In this document: positions 11,726 through 19,383 of the stretch, in pieces
Numbering within the stretch: position 1 is the first letter of the stretch
Layout of the letters: every line of letters starts with the position of its first letter
NCBI GenBank assembly: GCA_031291645.1
Contig: JARLIQ010000048.1
Coordinates: forward strand, 1-36,058
Direction of reading: 5' to 3'
DNA from: Caulobacteraceae bacterium
Lineage (GTDB): Bacteria > Pseudomonadota > Alphaproteobacteria > Caulobacterales > Caulobacteraceae
Length of the DNA: 36,058 bases
The notes under the pieces: model-generated
Seen by the model: only the letters and a program-made list of their open reading frames with translations
The model's database searches: none
What the model was told of the DNA's origin: nothing
Made by a program: the position numbers and the translations under genes

Positions 11726-13143
11726 GGCCGGCCCTCCAGCACGGGCTGGCCCAGCTCGAAGTCGCTCACCGGGCGGCGGGCGGGATCGCTGCGGTCGAAC
11801 ACCAGGGCGCCGTCGATGAACACCTGGTCGGCCTTTGAATAGACGCTGAACGGATCGCCCGACCAGATCACGACGTCGGCGTCCTTGCCCGGCTCCAGCG
11901 AGCCGATCTGTCCGTCCAGGCCCAGGCCCCTGGCCGGGTTGAGCGTGACCCATTCGATCGCCCGCTCGGGCGGGATGTCGAGGCCGGCGCGCCGGCCGGC
12001 GGCCATGGCCTTGCCCGCCTCGACCGTCAGCCTCTGGCCGACCATGGGCGAGTCCGAGTGAAGGGTGACGCACACCCCTTGCGCGTCGAGGAAGGCGGCG
12101 TTCTCGCGGATGGCGTCCAGCGCCTCCATCTTGAAGCCCCACCAGTCGGCCCAGACGACCGCGCAGATTCCCTCGCGCCGCAGCAGGGGGGCGATCTTGT
12201 AGGCCTCGACCGCGTGGTGGAAGGCGGTGACGCGGTAGCCCATCTCGTGGCTCAGATCGATGACCTGGGCCATTTCCTCGGCCTTGTAGCAGTGCATGTG
12301 GACGCGGATGTCGCCGTCGAGCACGCCGGCCAGGGTGTCCATCTTCAGGTCGCGGGCCGGCGGATCGCCGCCGTCGCGCTCGTACTTGTCCCACTTGGCC
12401 TTATAGTCGCGGGCCTTCAGCCAGGCTTCGCGATAGCCGGCCATCTCGCCCATGCGGCTGTTGGGGAAGCGCCCCTTGGCGCCGAAGGTCCCCTTGGGGT
12501 TCTCGCCGCAGGCCATCTTCAGCCCGTAGGGCGCGCCGGGGAACTTCATCGCCTGGACGGTGTTGGCCGGGACGTCCTTGAGCACCACCGAGCGGCCGCC
12601 GAACAGGGGATCGGAGCCGGGCAGCACCTGCAGGGTGGTCACCCCGCCGGCGAGCGCGCGGGAGAAGTCCGGGTCCTGGGGGCTGACGGAATGCTCGGCC
12701 CAGACGTTGGCGTCGTTGGGGTCGGAGATCTCGCTGACGTCGAGGGTCTGCAGGTCGTTCGCCGTCATCGGCATGGCGAAGTCGCCGTCGTGCGAGTGGA
12801 TGTCGACGACGCCGGGCGTCACCCAGCGGCCGTGGGCGTCGATCACCGCCACCCCCGCCGGCCGGGCCAGGTTCGGCCCCACGGCGACGACCTTGCCGTC
12901 CTTGAGCAGCAGGTCGGCCCCGTCCAGCCGGCGGCCGGCGCCGTCCAGCAGCACCGCGCCCACGATCAGGGTGTCGACCCTGGGCAGGGGCTTGTAGGTG
13001 CTGGGATAGGGATCGAGCTTGTAAGGCAGGGGCTCGCGGGCGGCGCTCGCGGCGGGAGCCGGCGGCGCAGCGCTGGCGCAGGCGCCGAGCAGCGCCGCCA
13101 GAGCGAGCGCGGCGCAGGCGAGCGGGCGCGAAACCATACGCAT
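11722..13143 (-). CDS. Lipoprotein amidohydrolase (imidazolonepropionase/dipeptidase-like)
   Basis: A 473-residue metal-dependent amidohydrolase with a lipoprotein signal: the hydrophobic stretch ends in LLGAC, so Cys22 would be lipidated and the enzyme membrane-tethered on the periplasmic side. Metal ligands look complete: His116 and His118 (DIHSHD), His284 (MHCY), His309/His310 (FHHAVE) and Asp364 (LHSDSP). A KMACGENPKG segment (209-218) is typical of imidazolonepropionase-like and Xaa-Arg/Lys dipeptidase-like members of the superfamily. The start at 13143 is placed to give a normal lipoprotein signal and has GGGGAG about 8 bases upstream; 13137 is an alternative. Its stop overlaps the next start (ATGA). 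A 13-bp hairpin lies between it and the upstream receptor. Probable role: periplasmic hydrolysis of an amide or peptide bond. Confidence 0.9.
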   Translation of the reverse strand: MRMVSRPLACAALALAALLGACASAAPPAPAASAAREPLPYKLDPYPSTYKPLPRVDTLIVGAVLLDGAGRRLDGADLLLKDGKVVAVGPNLARPAGVAVIDAHGRWVTPGVVDIHSHDGDFAMPMTANDLQTLDVSEISDPNDANVWAEHSVSPQDPDFSRALAGGVTTLQVLPGSDPLFGGRSVVLKDVPANTVQAMKFPGAPYGLKMACGENPKGTFGAKGRFPNSRMGEMAGYREAWLKARDYKAKWDKYERDGGDPPARDLKMDTLAGVLDGDIRVHMHCYKAEEMAQVIDLSHEMGYRVTAFHHAVEAYKIAPLLRREGICAVVWADWWGFKMEALDAIRENAAFLDAQGVCVTLHSDSPMVGQRLTVEAGKAMAAGRRAGLDIPPERAIEWVTLNPARGLGLDGQIGSLEPGKDADVVIWSGDPFSVYSKADQVFIDGALVFDRSDPARRPVSDFELGQPVLEGRP

Positions 13144-13199
13144 CCTCGTCACTCCCCGTCCGCCCGAGGGGCGGATCACGTCCTTCCAGGCGCCGGAAC

Positions 13200-13228
13200 C
13201 CGCCCGCCGGCGCAACGCCGGCGGGCGG
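13200..13228 (-). terminator. 13-bp hairpin between receptor and amidohydrolase genes
   Basis: A perfect 13-bp inverted repeat (CCGCCCGCCGGCG, 3-base loop, exact complement) lies 12 bp after the receptor stop codon and upstream of the amidohydrolase start. No T-run follows, so it is more likely a partial terminator or an RNA-stabilising/processing structure that sets different expression of the receptor and the downstream enzymes than a full stop. Confidence 0.55.
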
Positions 13229-13240
13229 ACCAGGCTCAAC

Positions 13241-15472
13241 CTAGAACTTGCGGGTCACCGTCGCCACGATCTTGCGCCGCAGGCCGTAGAAGCAGTCCGT
13301 CTCCGAACTGCACTGCGAGATGTAGGTCTTGTCGAACAGGTTGCTGGCGTCGATCGCCACACGCCACTTGTTGAAGTCGTAGTGGACCACGGCGTCGACC
13401 AGGCCATAGCCCGGATCGAGCCACTGGTTGGCGCTGTCGCCATAGGTAGAGGAGATGTAGCGGTAGCCGACGCCGCCGCCGAAACCGGCCAGCATCCCGG
13501 TCTGGAAGGTATAGTCGGCGAACACCGAGACCTTGTTCTTCGGCGTGATGGTCAGGTGATAGCCGCCGGTCGTCTCGGATTCGGTATAGCTGTACGAGGC
13601 GTTCAGCGTCAGCCGTTCGTAGATCCGGGCCACGGCTTCGAATTCGACGCCCTTGACCTCGACGTGGCCGGTCTGGGCCTCGGCGTAGGGGTTGGTGAGG
13701 GTCGGGGCCGACTCGACCACGTTGTTCTGCTTCAGGTCATAGACCGCCAGCGTCGTGAAGATCTTCACCGCGCGCGGCACGAAGTGCGGTTCGAACTTCA
13801 CCCCCGCCTCGATCTGGTCGCCGGTCGTCGGCACGAAGTTGGCGCCGGCGGCGGTCGCGCCGACCACGGGCTGGAACGACGTCGCGTACGAGATGTAGGG
13901 CGAAAGGCCGATCGGGAAGACGTAGTTCAGGCCCACGCGGTAGCTGAAGGCGCTCGGGCTCTGCTTCTCGCCCGGATCGCTCTGGCGCAGCCAGTCCTCG
14001 CGGACGGTCGCGGTCAGAATCCAGTTGTCGAGCTTGGCCTCGTCCTGGGCGTAGACGCCGAGCTGGTCCTGGATGTCGTCGAGGTAGCGGTAGGCCAGCG
14101 CCGGGGTGGTGATCGACTGGTGGTGGTTCGGATTGAACAGGTCGATCGAAGGGGCGGACGAGAAGCCGTAGTAGGCGGTGTCGGTGTAGTGCCGGAAGTC
14201 CACGCCGACGAGCGCGGTGTGGGTCACCGGGCCGGTGGTGAAGTGGTCGGTCAACCGGCTGTCGACGTTGAACGAATTGATCGCCTCGGTGAACGGGAAA
14301 TTATACCGGTTCACGGTGCGGTAGTCGGTGTAGAGCGGATGCCCCGAACCGTCCGTCTCCTGCTTGCCTGTCAACGGATTCAGGTAGGCATAGGGATCGG
14401 CGTTGGACTGGGTCGTCGTGGTGGCGTAGCCGGCGCCATAGACGTCCAGCATGCTGGAATAGTTGCTGAAATACTTCAGGTTCTGTTCAAAGGTGAGGTC
14501 GCCGTTGAACTCGTGCTTGAAGTCGTAGCCGACGCCGTACTGGCGACGCTCGTACTTGTTGTAGCCGTAGTCGCCGAGGTTCATGCTCGACGTGATCTTG
14601 CCGACCGGGTTGTAGGAATAGATGCCCGCGGCGGGAAAGAAGCCGCCGCCGTCGCCGCTGACGTGGTCCCACTGATAATAGGCGAGCAGCGTCAGGTCGG
14701 TGTGGGCGTCGAAGTGGACGGTCGCCGCCGGGGCGACATAGGTCCGGGTCGAGCGCACCCCGTCGGTCTGGGTGTTGCGGTCGTAGTAGAGGGCGGTCAG
14801 GCGCAGGCTGAGGTAGGGGTTCACCGCACCGGTGATGTCGCCCGCGATCTGCTTGTCGTCATAGCTGCCGTAGAGCGCCTGGATCGATCCGCCGAACTTG
14901 TCTTCGGGCCGGCGGCTGGTCATGTTGACGATGCCGCCGGGGGGCGCGAGGCCGTAGAGCACCGAGGCCGGCCCCTTGAGGATCTCGACCGACTGCGAGC
15001 CGTAGAGGTCGAGGCCGGTGTTGGTCACCGAGCCGACCGGCGCCTGCAGGCCGTCGATGTACTGCACCGGATAGAAGCCGCGCTGGGTCAGCCAGTCGTA
15101 GCGCTCGTCCGAACCGTAGTTCTCACCGACCACGCCGGCGGTGTAGCGCACGGCCTGGCCCAGGTTCTGCCAGTTGAGCAGGTCGATCTGGTCGCGGTTG
15201 ATCACCGTCACCGATTGCGGCGTCTCCAGCAGCGGCGTGGCCAGCTTGGTCGCGGCGGTGGTCTCCTGCGGCACGTAGCGGGGCGCGGTGACGACCACCG
15301 TCTCCAGGTCCTGGGTCTGGTCGGCGGCAGCGCCGGGCGCCGTGGTGGCCGCGGCATGGGCCCCGGCCGCGCTCGCGGCGGCCAGCGCCAGCGCCGCGCC
15401 GGCGCTCAGAAGGTGGCGGCGAAAGGCGCCGGCCGTGGAAGTCAGCGACGTGGATCGACGTCCGCTCTGCAT
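13241..15472 (-). CDS. TonB-dependent siderophore-type receptor
   Basis: A 743-residue outer-membrane receptor. After a long signal peptide (to about residue 40) comes a TonB box (LETVVVTAP, about 56-64), then a plug with family-typical TPQSVTVINRDQI, GFYPVQYIDGL and VEILKGPASVLYGLAPPGGIVNM, the last characteristic of FhuA/ferric-siderophore receptors. A 22-strand barrel follows and ends in the aromatic residue of VTRKF, as expected for BamA recognition. There is no STN domain, so it is a transporter rather than a signal transducer. The start at 15472 gives a normal signal peptide; an in-frame ATG at 15532 would prepend 20 unlikely residues. It is the first gene of the minus-strand array. The ligand may be a ferric siderophore or a peptide-like compound; I see no clear Fur box upstream. 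Confidence 0.93.
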   Translation of the reverse strand: MQSGRRSTSLTSTAGAFRRHLLSAGAALALAAASAAGAHAAATTAPGAAADQTQDLETVVVTAPRYVPQETTAATKLATPLLETPQSVTVINRDQIDLLNWQNLGQAVRYTAGVVGENYGSDERYDWLTQRGFYPVQYIDGLQAPVGSVTNTGLDLYGSQSVEILKGPASVLYGLAPPGGIVNMTSRRPEDKFGGSIQALYGSYDDKQIAGDITGAVNPYLSLRLTALYYDRNTQTDGVRSTRTYVAPAATVHFDAHTDLTLLAYYQWDHVSGDGGGFFPAAGIYSYNPVGKITSSMNLGDYGYNKYERRQYGVGYDFKHEFNGDLTFEQNLKYFSNYSSMLDVYGAGYATTTTQSNADPYAYLNPLTGKQETDGSGHPLYTDYRTVNRYNFPFTEAINSFNVDSRLTDHFTTGPVTHTALVGVDFRHYTDTAYYGFSSAPSIDLFNPNHHQSITTPALAYRYLDDIQDQLGVYAQDEAKLDNWILTATVREDWLRQSDPGEKQSPSAFSYRVGLNYVFPIGLSPYISYATSFQPVVGATAAGANFVPTTGDQIEAGVKFEPHFVPRAVKIFTTLAVYDLKQNNVVESAPTLTNPYAEAQTGHVEVKGVEFEAVARIYERLTLNASYSYTESETTGGYHLTITPKNKVSVFADYTFQTGMLAGFGGGVGYRYISSTYGDSANQWLDPGYGLVDAVVHYDFNKWRVAIDASNLFDKTYISQCSSETDCFYGLRRKIVATVTRKF

Positions 15473-15617
15473 GTCATGCCCCCAATTCCGTAGACGGCCC
15501 CTCGGCGGAGCCGTGATCGAACCTGACTCCATCCGCAGACGCGGGCGCGAGAGGCAGGGCCTATCACCGTCGAGTTCAGGCCACCCGACGCGGCGGGCCC
15601 TACCTGTCGCAAAAACA

Positions 15618-16616
15618 TCACACCTCGCCAGAGGACACGGGACCGGCGGTCCGCGCCAGCTGTCCCGCCAGCCAGTCGGCGCTCTCGCCGATGGCCCGCC
15701 GGGCGACCGCGGCGATCGACACCGCCTCGATGAAGCTGTGGGTCGCGCCGGGATAGACCTGGGCCCGCACCGGCACGCCGGCGGCGCGGAAGCGCTCGGC
15801 CATCCGCAGGTTCTGCTCGGCCAGGATGTCGCATTCGCCGATCACCAGGAAGGCCGGCGGCAGGCCGTGCAGGTCGGCCAGGATCGGCCGCGCCAGCGGG
15901 TTGTCCAGGTCGCCCGGCCCCGCGGCGTAGCTGCGCCAGAAGACCTCGCGCTCGTCCGCGTTCAGCATGTAGCGCGGCCCGCTGTAGCGCCGGATCGCCT
16001 CGTCCGAGAGGTCGTAGTCGAAGCCGCCGTAGATCAGCACCATGGCCTTCAAAAGCTCGCCCTCGCCCGCGTCGCGCAGGCTGAGCGCCGCGGCGACCGA
16101 GAGGTTGCCGCCGGCCGAATCCCCGCCGATCGCGATCCGGTCCGCATCGACGCCGAGCGCCGCGCCTTCGTCGCGCAGCCAGCGCGCTGCCGCCATCACC
16201 TGCTCCAGCGCCGCGGGGAAGGGATGCTCGGGCGCCAGGGCGTAGTCGACGCCGACCACCACCACCCCGGCCCGCGCGGCGTACTCGCGCATCACCCGGT
16301 CGTGGGTGTCGATGCTGAACAGGGCCCAGCCGCCGCCGTGCAGATAGATCAGGGCCGGCTTGGGCCCGGCCTCGGTCGGGTCGTGGATCCTGACGCGCAC
16401 AGGCCCGCGCGGCGTATCCACGGTCAGATCGAGGGTCACGGCCATGACCGGCCCGCCCTGCCGCCACGGCGCGCGGACGATCTCGCATACCTGCCGCTGC
16501 TCGATCGGCGACATCCGGTCGAACGGCCCGTGCGCCGCATAGGCCGCGGCGATCGCGTCCGCGAACTGGCGAATCTCCGGATCGACGTCGTCACCGTTCA
16601 GCTCGGCGCTGTCCAT
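15618..16616 (-). CDS. HSL-family alpha/beta hydrolase (esterase), copy 2
   Basis: A 332-residue paralogue of the 1894-2874 esterase. The oxyanion motif HGGGW is at 93-97, with Ser167 (GDSAG), Asp263 (ECD) and His293 (GATHSF). Shared runs such as DTHDRxMREYAARAG, KAMVLxYG and LPPAFLVIGECD show recent common origin. The ATG at 16616 has GAGG 9 bases upstream; an in-frame TTG five codons earlier is less likely. It lies upstream of, and co-directional with, the siderophore-type receptor, about 145 bp apart, and is divergent from AraC copy 2. In a siderophore context an ester-cleaving enzyme of this type could release iron as Fes/IroE do, but that is inference. Confidence 0.9.
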   Translation of the reverse strand: MDSAELNGDDVDPEIRQFADAIAAAYAAHGPFDRMSPIEQRQVCEIVRAPWRQGGPVMAVTLDLTVDTPRGPVRVRIHDPTEAGPKPALIYLHGGGWALFSIDTHDRVMREYAARAGVVVVGVDYALAPEHPFPAALEQVMAAARWLRDEGAALGVDADRIAIGGDSAGGNLSVAAALSLRDAGEGELLKAMVLIYGGFDYDLSDEAIRRYSGPRYMLNADEREVFWRSYAAGPGDLDNPLARPILADLHGLPPAFLVIGECDILAEQNLRMAERFRAAGVPVRAQVYPGATHSFIEAVSIAAVARRAIGESADWLAGQLARTAGPVSSGEV

Positions 16617-16862
16617 GGCCTGCAACCTCAAAATCGAACATTGGTCGAGTCGCTGACGGATATTCCAGGCAAGCCGCAGCCTGCCCGATCAAGACAGACC
16701 AGACCTGCCCATTTCCAGAACATCGACTGCGCGGAACTATGCGTTCTCGCCAAATATACTCGGCCGTCCGGTCGCGAATGTGGACACGACCGCCGCCTTG
16801 ATGCATTGCTACCGCGTTTGCAGGCGATCGGCTGTCGCTGGCGGGAACAACCAATATCGTAG
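16617..16862. promoter_or_regulatory. Divergent promoter region, esterase/AraC copy 2
   Basis: This region of about 246 bp is less GC-rich than its surroundings. It shares GTCGCGAA (16771-16778) and GCTGTCGC (16831-16838) with the copy 1 region at comparable distances from the AraC start. ACCAAT occurs at about 16850, but alone. No confident promoter hexamers can be assigned. Confidence 0.35.
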
Positions 16863-17654
16863 ATGGGCCAAATGGAGCGCAGCACGCGCGGCATAGACTA
16901 TCAGGACGTCCCCCGCCCGATCGCCGGGCTGGCGACGCTTTATCCGGCGGGGTTCGTCGACCCGCTGCACAGCCATCCGCGCGGCCAGCTCAGCTATCAC
17001 GAGAGCGGGGTCAGCGTGGTGACCACCCGCGACGCCAGCTTCGTCATCCCGCCCGGCAAGGCGATGTGGGTGCCGGCCGGCGTCGAGCATGAGGTCACGT
17101 GCCGCAGCCCGGTGGCCGCGACCGTGCTCTATGTCCGCGGCGACGCGCGGCCCGACCTGCCGGCCCAGTGCCGGATGATCCCCGTCTCGCGCCTGATGGC
17201 CGGCCTCATCGGCGAGGCGAGCCAGGTGCCGGTGGACTATGACGTCGGCGGCCGCGACGGGCGGGTGATGGCCCTGCTGCTGGACGAGATCGGCCCGACC
17301 GCCGCCCCCTCCATCTCCGCGCCCATGCCGCGCAGCCGCGCGCTGGCCCAGGTGTGCAGCGCCATCCTGCGCGACCCGGCCGCCAACGACGACCTGGACG
17401 ACTGGGCGGAGGCCGCGGGCATGGGCCGGCGCACCTTCACCCGCCAGTTCCGCCGCGAGACCGGGGTCAGCTTCGCCGCCTGGCGGCAAAACGTGCGGCT
17501 GATGGAGGCCCTGTCGCTGCTCAGCGCCGGCCAGTCGGTGACCAGCGTCGCCTTCGACGTCGGCTACAACAGCCCCAGCGCCTTCACCGCCATGTTCCGG
17601 CGCGCGTTCGGCGTGGCCCCCACCGCCTACCTCTCGCCGCGGCTGGACAGCTAG
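16863..17654 (+). CDS. AraC-family regulator with N-terminal cupin, copy 2
   Basis: A paralogue of the AraC regulator at 3027-3818: 263 residues from the ATG at 16863, or 260 from the ATG at 16872. The second start matches the paralogue best (MERSTRGIDYQDV against MGRSTRGIDYQDV), and the first ATG has no equivalent there. The N-terminal cupin sensor keeps the HSH motif and WVPAGVEHE. The DNA-binding half is nearly identical through MGRRTFTRQFRRETG and AFDVGYNSPSAF, so both regulators could recognise the same operator. It is divergent from esterase copy 2 and followed after 43 bp by fecI on the same strand, so some read-through into the sigma-factor operon is possible. Confidence 0.9.
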   Translation: MGQMERSTRGIDYQDVPRPIAGLATLYPAGFVDPLHSHPRGQLSYHESGVSVVTTRDASFVIPPGKAMWVPAGVEHEVTCRSPVAATVLYVRGDARPDLPAQCRMIPVSRLMAGLIGEASQVPVDYDVGGRDGRVMALLLDEIGPTAAPSISAPMPRSRALAQVCSAILRDPAANDDLDDWAEAAGMGRRTFTRQFRRETGVSFAAWRQNVRLMEALSLLSAGQSVTSVAFDVGYNSPSAFTAMFRRAFGVAPTAYLSPRLDS

Positions 17655-17697
17655 GCGGCGGCGCCCCACGAGAATTCGTTGAGGGGTTTCGTCGCCG

Positions 17698-18273
17698 GTG
17701 CGTTCTGGAGACGTGACGCAAGCGATCCGGACGTCGGGGGCAGCAGGCTTGAGCGGTTCGTCGGTTCTCGACGCCAAGACGATCGACGCCCTGTCGCGGC
17801 GCAGCCGCACGGCCCTGCGCCGCTATTTCGAGCGGCGAGGACTGGTGGGCGCGGACGCGGAGGACGCCATTCAGGACGTCTTCGTCCGGCTCTCGCTGAG
17901 GGCGGGGATCGTCGAGGCCACCAACATCGACGGCTATCTGTTCGAGACGGCGGCCAGCGTCACCATCGACCACTTCCGCCGCCGCAACGCCCGCTTCCTC
18001 CAGCTGCACGACGAGTTCCAGGACGACGTCCACGCGCCGCGGGAGGAACGGTCGGCCGAGCAGGTCATGCTCGCCCGGGAAATGCTGGAGACCATCGCCC
18101 TGGCCCTGCGCGAGTTGCCGGAGCGGACGCGCGCGATCTTCCTGCTGTCGCGGCTGGAGGGGCTGAAGCGCGCCGAGATCGCCAAGCGGCTGGGACTGTC
18201 GGTCAGCGCCGTGGAGAAGCACCTGGTCAAGGCCGCCGTCCACCTGACGCGCCGCACGCGGAGGCTGCGTTGA
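17698..18273 (+). CDS. FecI-type ECF sigma factor
   Basis: A 191-residue extracytoplasmic-function sigma factor. Region 2 spans about 35-100 with DAEDAIQDVFVRL (53-65) and the DNA-melting helix IDHFRRRNARF. Region 4 (about 138-185) has LPERTRAIFLLSRLEGL followed by the helix-turn-helix IAKRLGLSVSAVEKHL. It is of the FecI group, which directs RNA polymerase to receptor promoters when released by a FecR partner. The start is GTG at 17698 with GAGGGG upstream at a longish spacing of about 11; a GTG at 17713 is an alternative. Its stop overlaps the fecR TTG start. The product probably activates transcription of the STN-receptor operon. Confidence 0.93.
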   Translation: MRSGDVTQAIRTSGAAGLSGSSVLDAKTIDALSRRSRTALRRYFERRGLVGADAEDAIQDVFVRLSLRAGIVEATNIDGYLFETAASVTIDHFRRRNARFLQLHDEFQDDVHAPREERSAEQVMLAREMLETIALALRELPERTRAIFLLSRLEGLKRAEIAKRLGLSVSAVEKHLVKAAVHLTRRTRRLR

Positions 18274-19298
18274 GCCGGCCGTCCGCCCCGAACGACGACG
18301 GCGCCGTCGCCGAAGCGGCCGCGCGCTGGGCGCTGCTGCACGACGAGGGTCCCCTGACGCCGGCGCAACTGCGGGACTTCGACCGCTGGGAGGCGCAGTC
18401 CGAGGCCCATGGCGCGGCCTTCGCCGAGACCCTGGGCGTGCTGGAGCAGGTGCGGGCCGCCGCCGGCGCGGGCGAGATACTGGCCATGCGCGCCGACGCC
18501 CTGGCGGCGCGCCCCGACGGCGGGACGTATCGGCGGCTCCTGACCGGCGGCGCGGTCGCGGCCTGCCTTGCGCTTGGCCTGGCCCTGGCCTGGCCCTGGG
18601 TGGGCCAGGTGCTCAGAGAGAAACTGCCGACCCTCTCCGGCTCGCCGGCGAGGGACTATCGTACGGACGTCGGCGAGCGGGCGACGGTGAGCCTGCCGGA
18701 CGGCTCGCTCGCCACCCTGGACACCGCCTCGGAAATCGAGGTCGCCTATTCCGCCGGGGAGCGGGGCGTGCGCCTGGTGAAGGGTCAGGCCCTGTTCGAG
18801 GTCGCCAAGCACAAGGCGGCGCCCTTCCGGGTCTACGCCGCCGGCCGCAGGATCACCGCGGTCGGCACCCAGTTCGACGTGCGGCTCGAGGATCGGGGCC
18901 TGAGGCTCACCCTCGTCGAGGGCCGCGTGCGCGTCGACGGGCCGACGCCGCTGTTTTCGGGCGCCATCGCGCCGGCGATGCAGGTCGGCGCGGGCGAGAT
19001 GCTCGAGGCGCGCAACGACACCACCACGATCCGCCCGACCGACCCCGCCCGCCAGACCAGTTGGCGCAACGGCCTGCTGCTGTTCCAGGACGAGCCGCTC
19101 GAACAGGCCGTGGACGAGGTGAACCGCTACACGACGACGCCCATCCGCATCGAGGGGCCGATCGGGCGGGACTACCGGGTGTCCGGGGTCTTCGAGGCCG
19201 GCGATCCGCTGCGGTTCGCGCGCAACCTCGCGGAGGTCTTCCCGCTGCAGGTCGCCGTCCGCCCCGACGGAGCCCCGGTCGTGACCTTGCGGCCGTAG
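18270..19298 (+). CDS. FecR-type anti-sigma regulator
   Basis: A 342-residue inner-membrane regulator. The cytoplasmic N-terminal FecR/DUF4880 region (about 12-60, ARWALLHDEGPLTPAQLRDF) binds the sigma factor. A single membrane helix (about 90-111) leads to a periplasmic FecR domain (about 128-225; VGERATVSLPDGSLATLDT, VEGRVRVDG) and a C-terminal STN-like segment. The start is TTG at 18270 in the overlap TTGA with the fecI stop; no nearby ATG or GTG fits. It should relay a ligand-binding signal from the downstream STN-receptor to FecI. Confidence 0.92.
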   Translation: MSRPSAPNDDGAVAEAAARWALLHDEGPLTPAQLRDFDRWEAQSEAHGAAFAETLGVLEQVRAAAGAGEILAMRADALAARPDGGTYRRLLTGGAVAACLALGLALAWPWVGQVLREKLPTLSGSPARDYRTDVGERATVSLPDGSLATLDTASEIEVAYSAGERGVRLVKGQALFEVAKHKAAPFRVYAAGRRITAVGTQFDVRLEDRGLRLTLVEGRVRVDGPTPLFSGAIAPAMQVGAGEMLEARNDTTTIRPTDPARQTSWRNGLLLFQDEPLEQAVDEVNRYTTTPIRIEGPIGRDYRVSGVFEAGDPLRFARNLAEVFPLQVAVRPDGAPVVTLRP

Positions 19299-19383
19299 CA
19301 AACTCTTCACAAAACTCCGATGCGGACGGAGGGGTCGGCGGCGTTCCTGGGACTGTAAACGCTCGGGTTGGCTGAGGGGCCCC

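Noticed and set aside
13382-15493. Plus-strand frame of about 700 codons opposite the siderophore-type receptor
   Set aside because: Antisense shadow with Val/Gly/Arg-rich low-information sequence; the receptor on minus has TonB box, plug motifs and C-terminal Phe.
15473-15617. Fur box upstream of the siderophore-type receptor
   Set aside because: I looked for an A/T-rich GATAAT-type inverted repeat and found none, so iron control of the array stays unproven.
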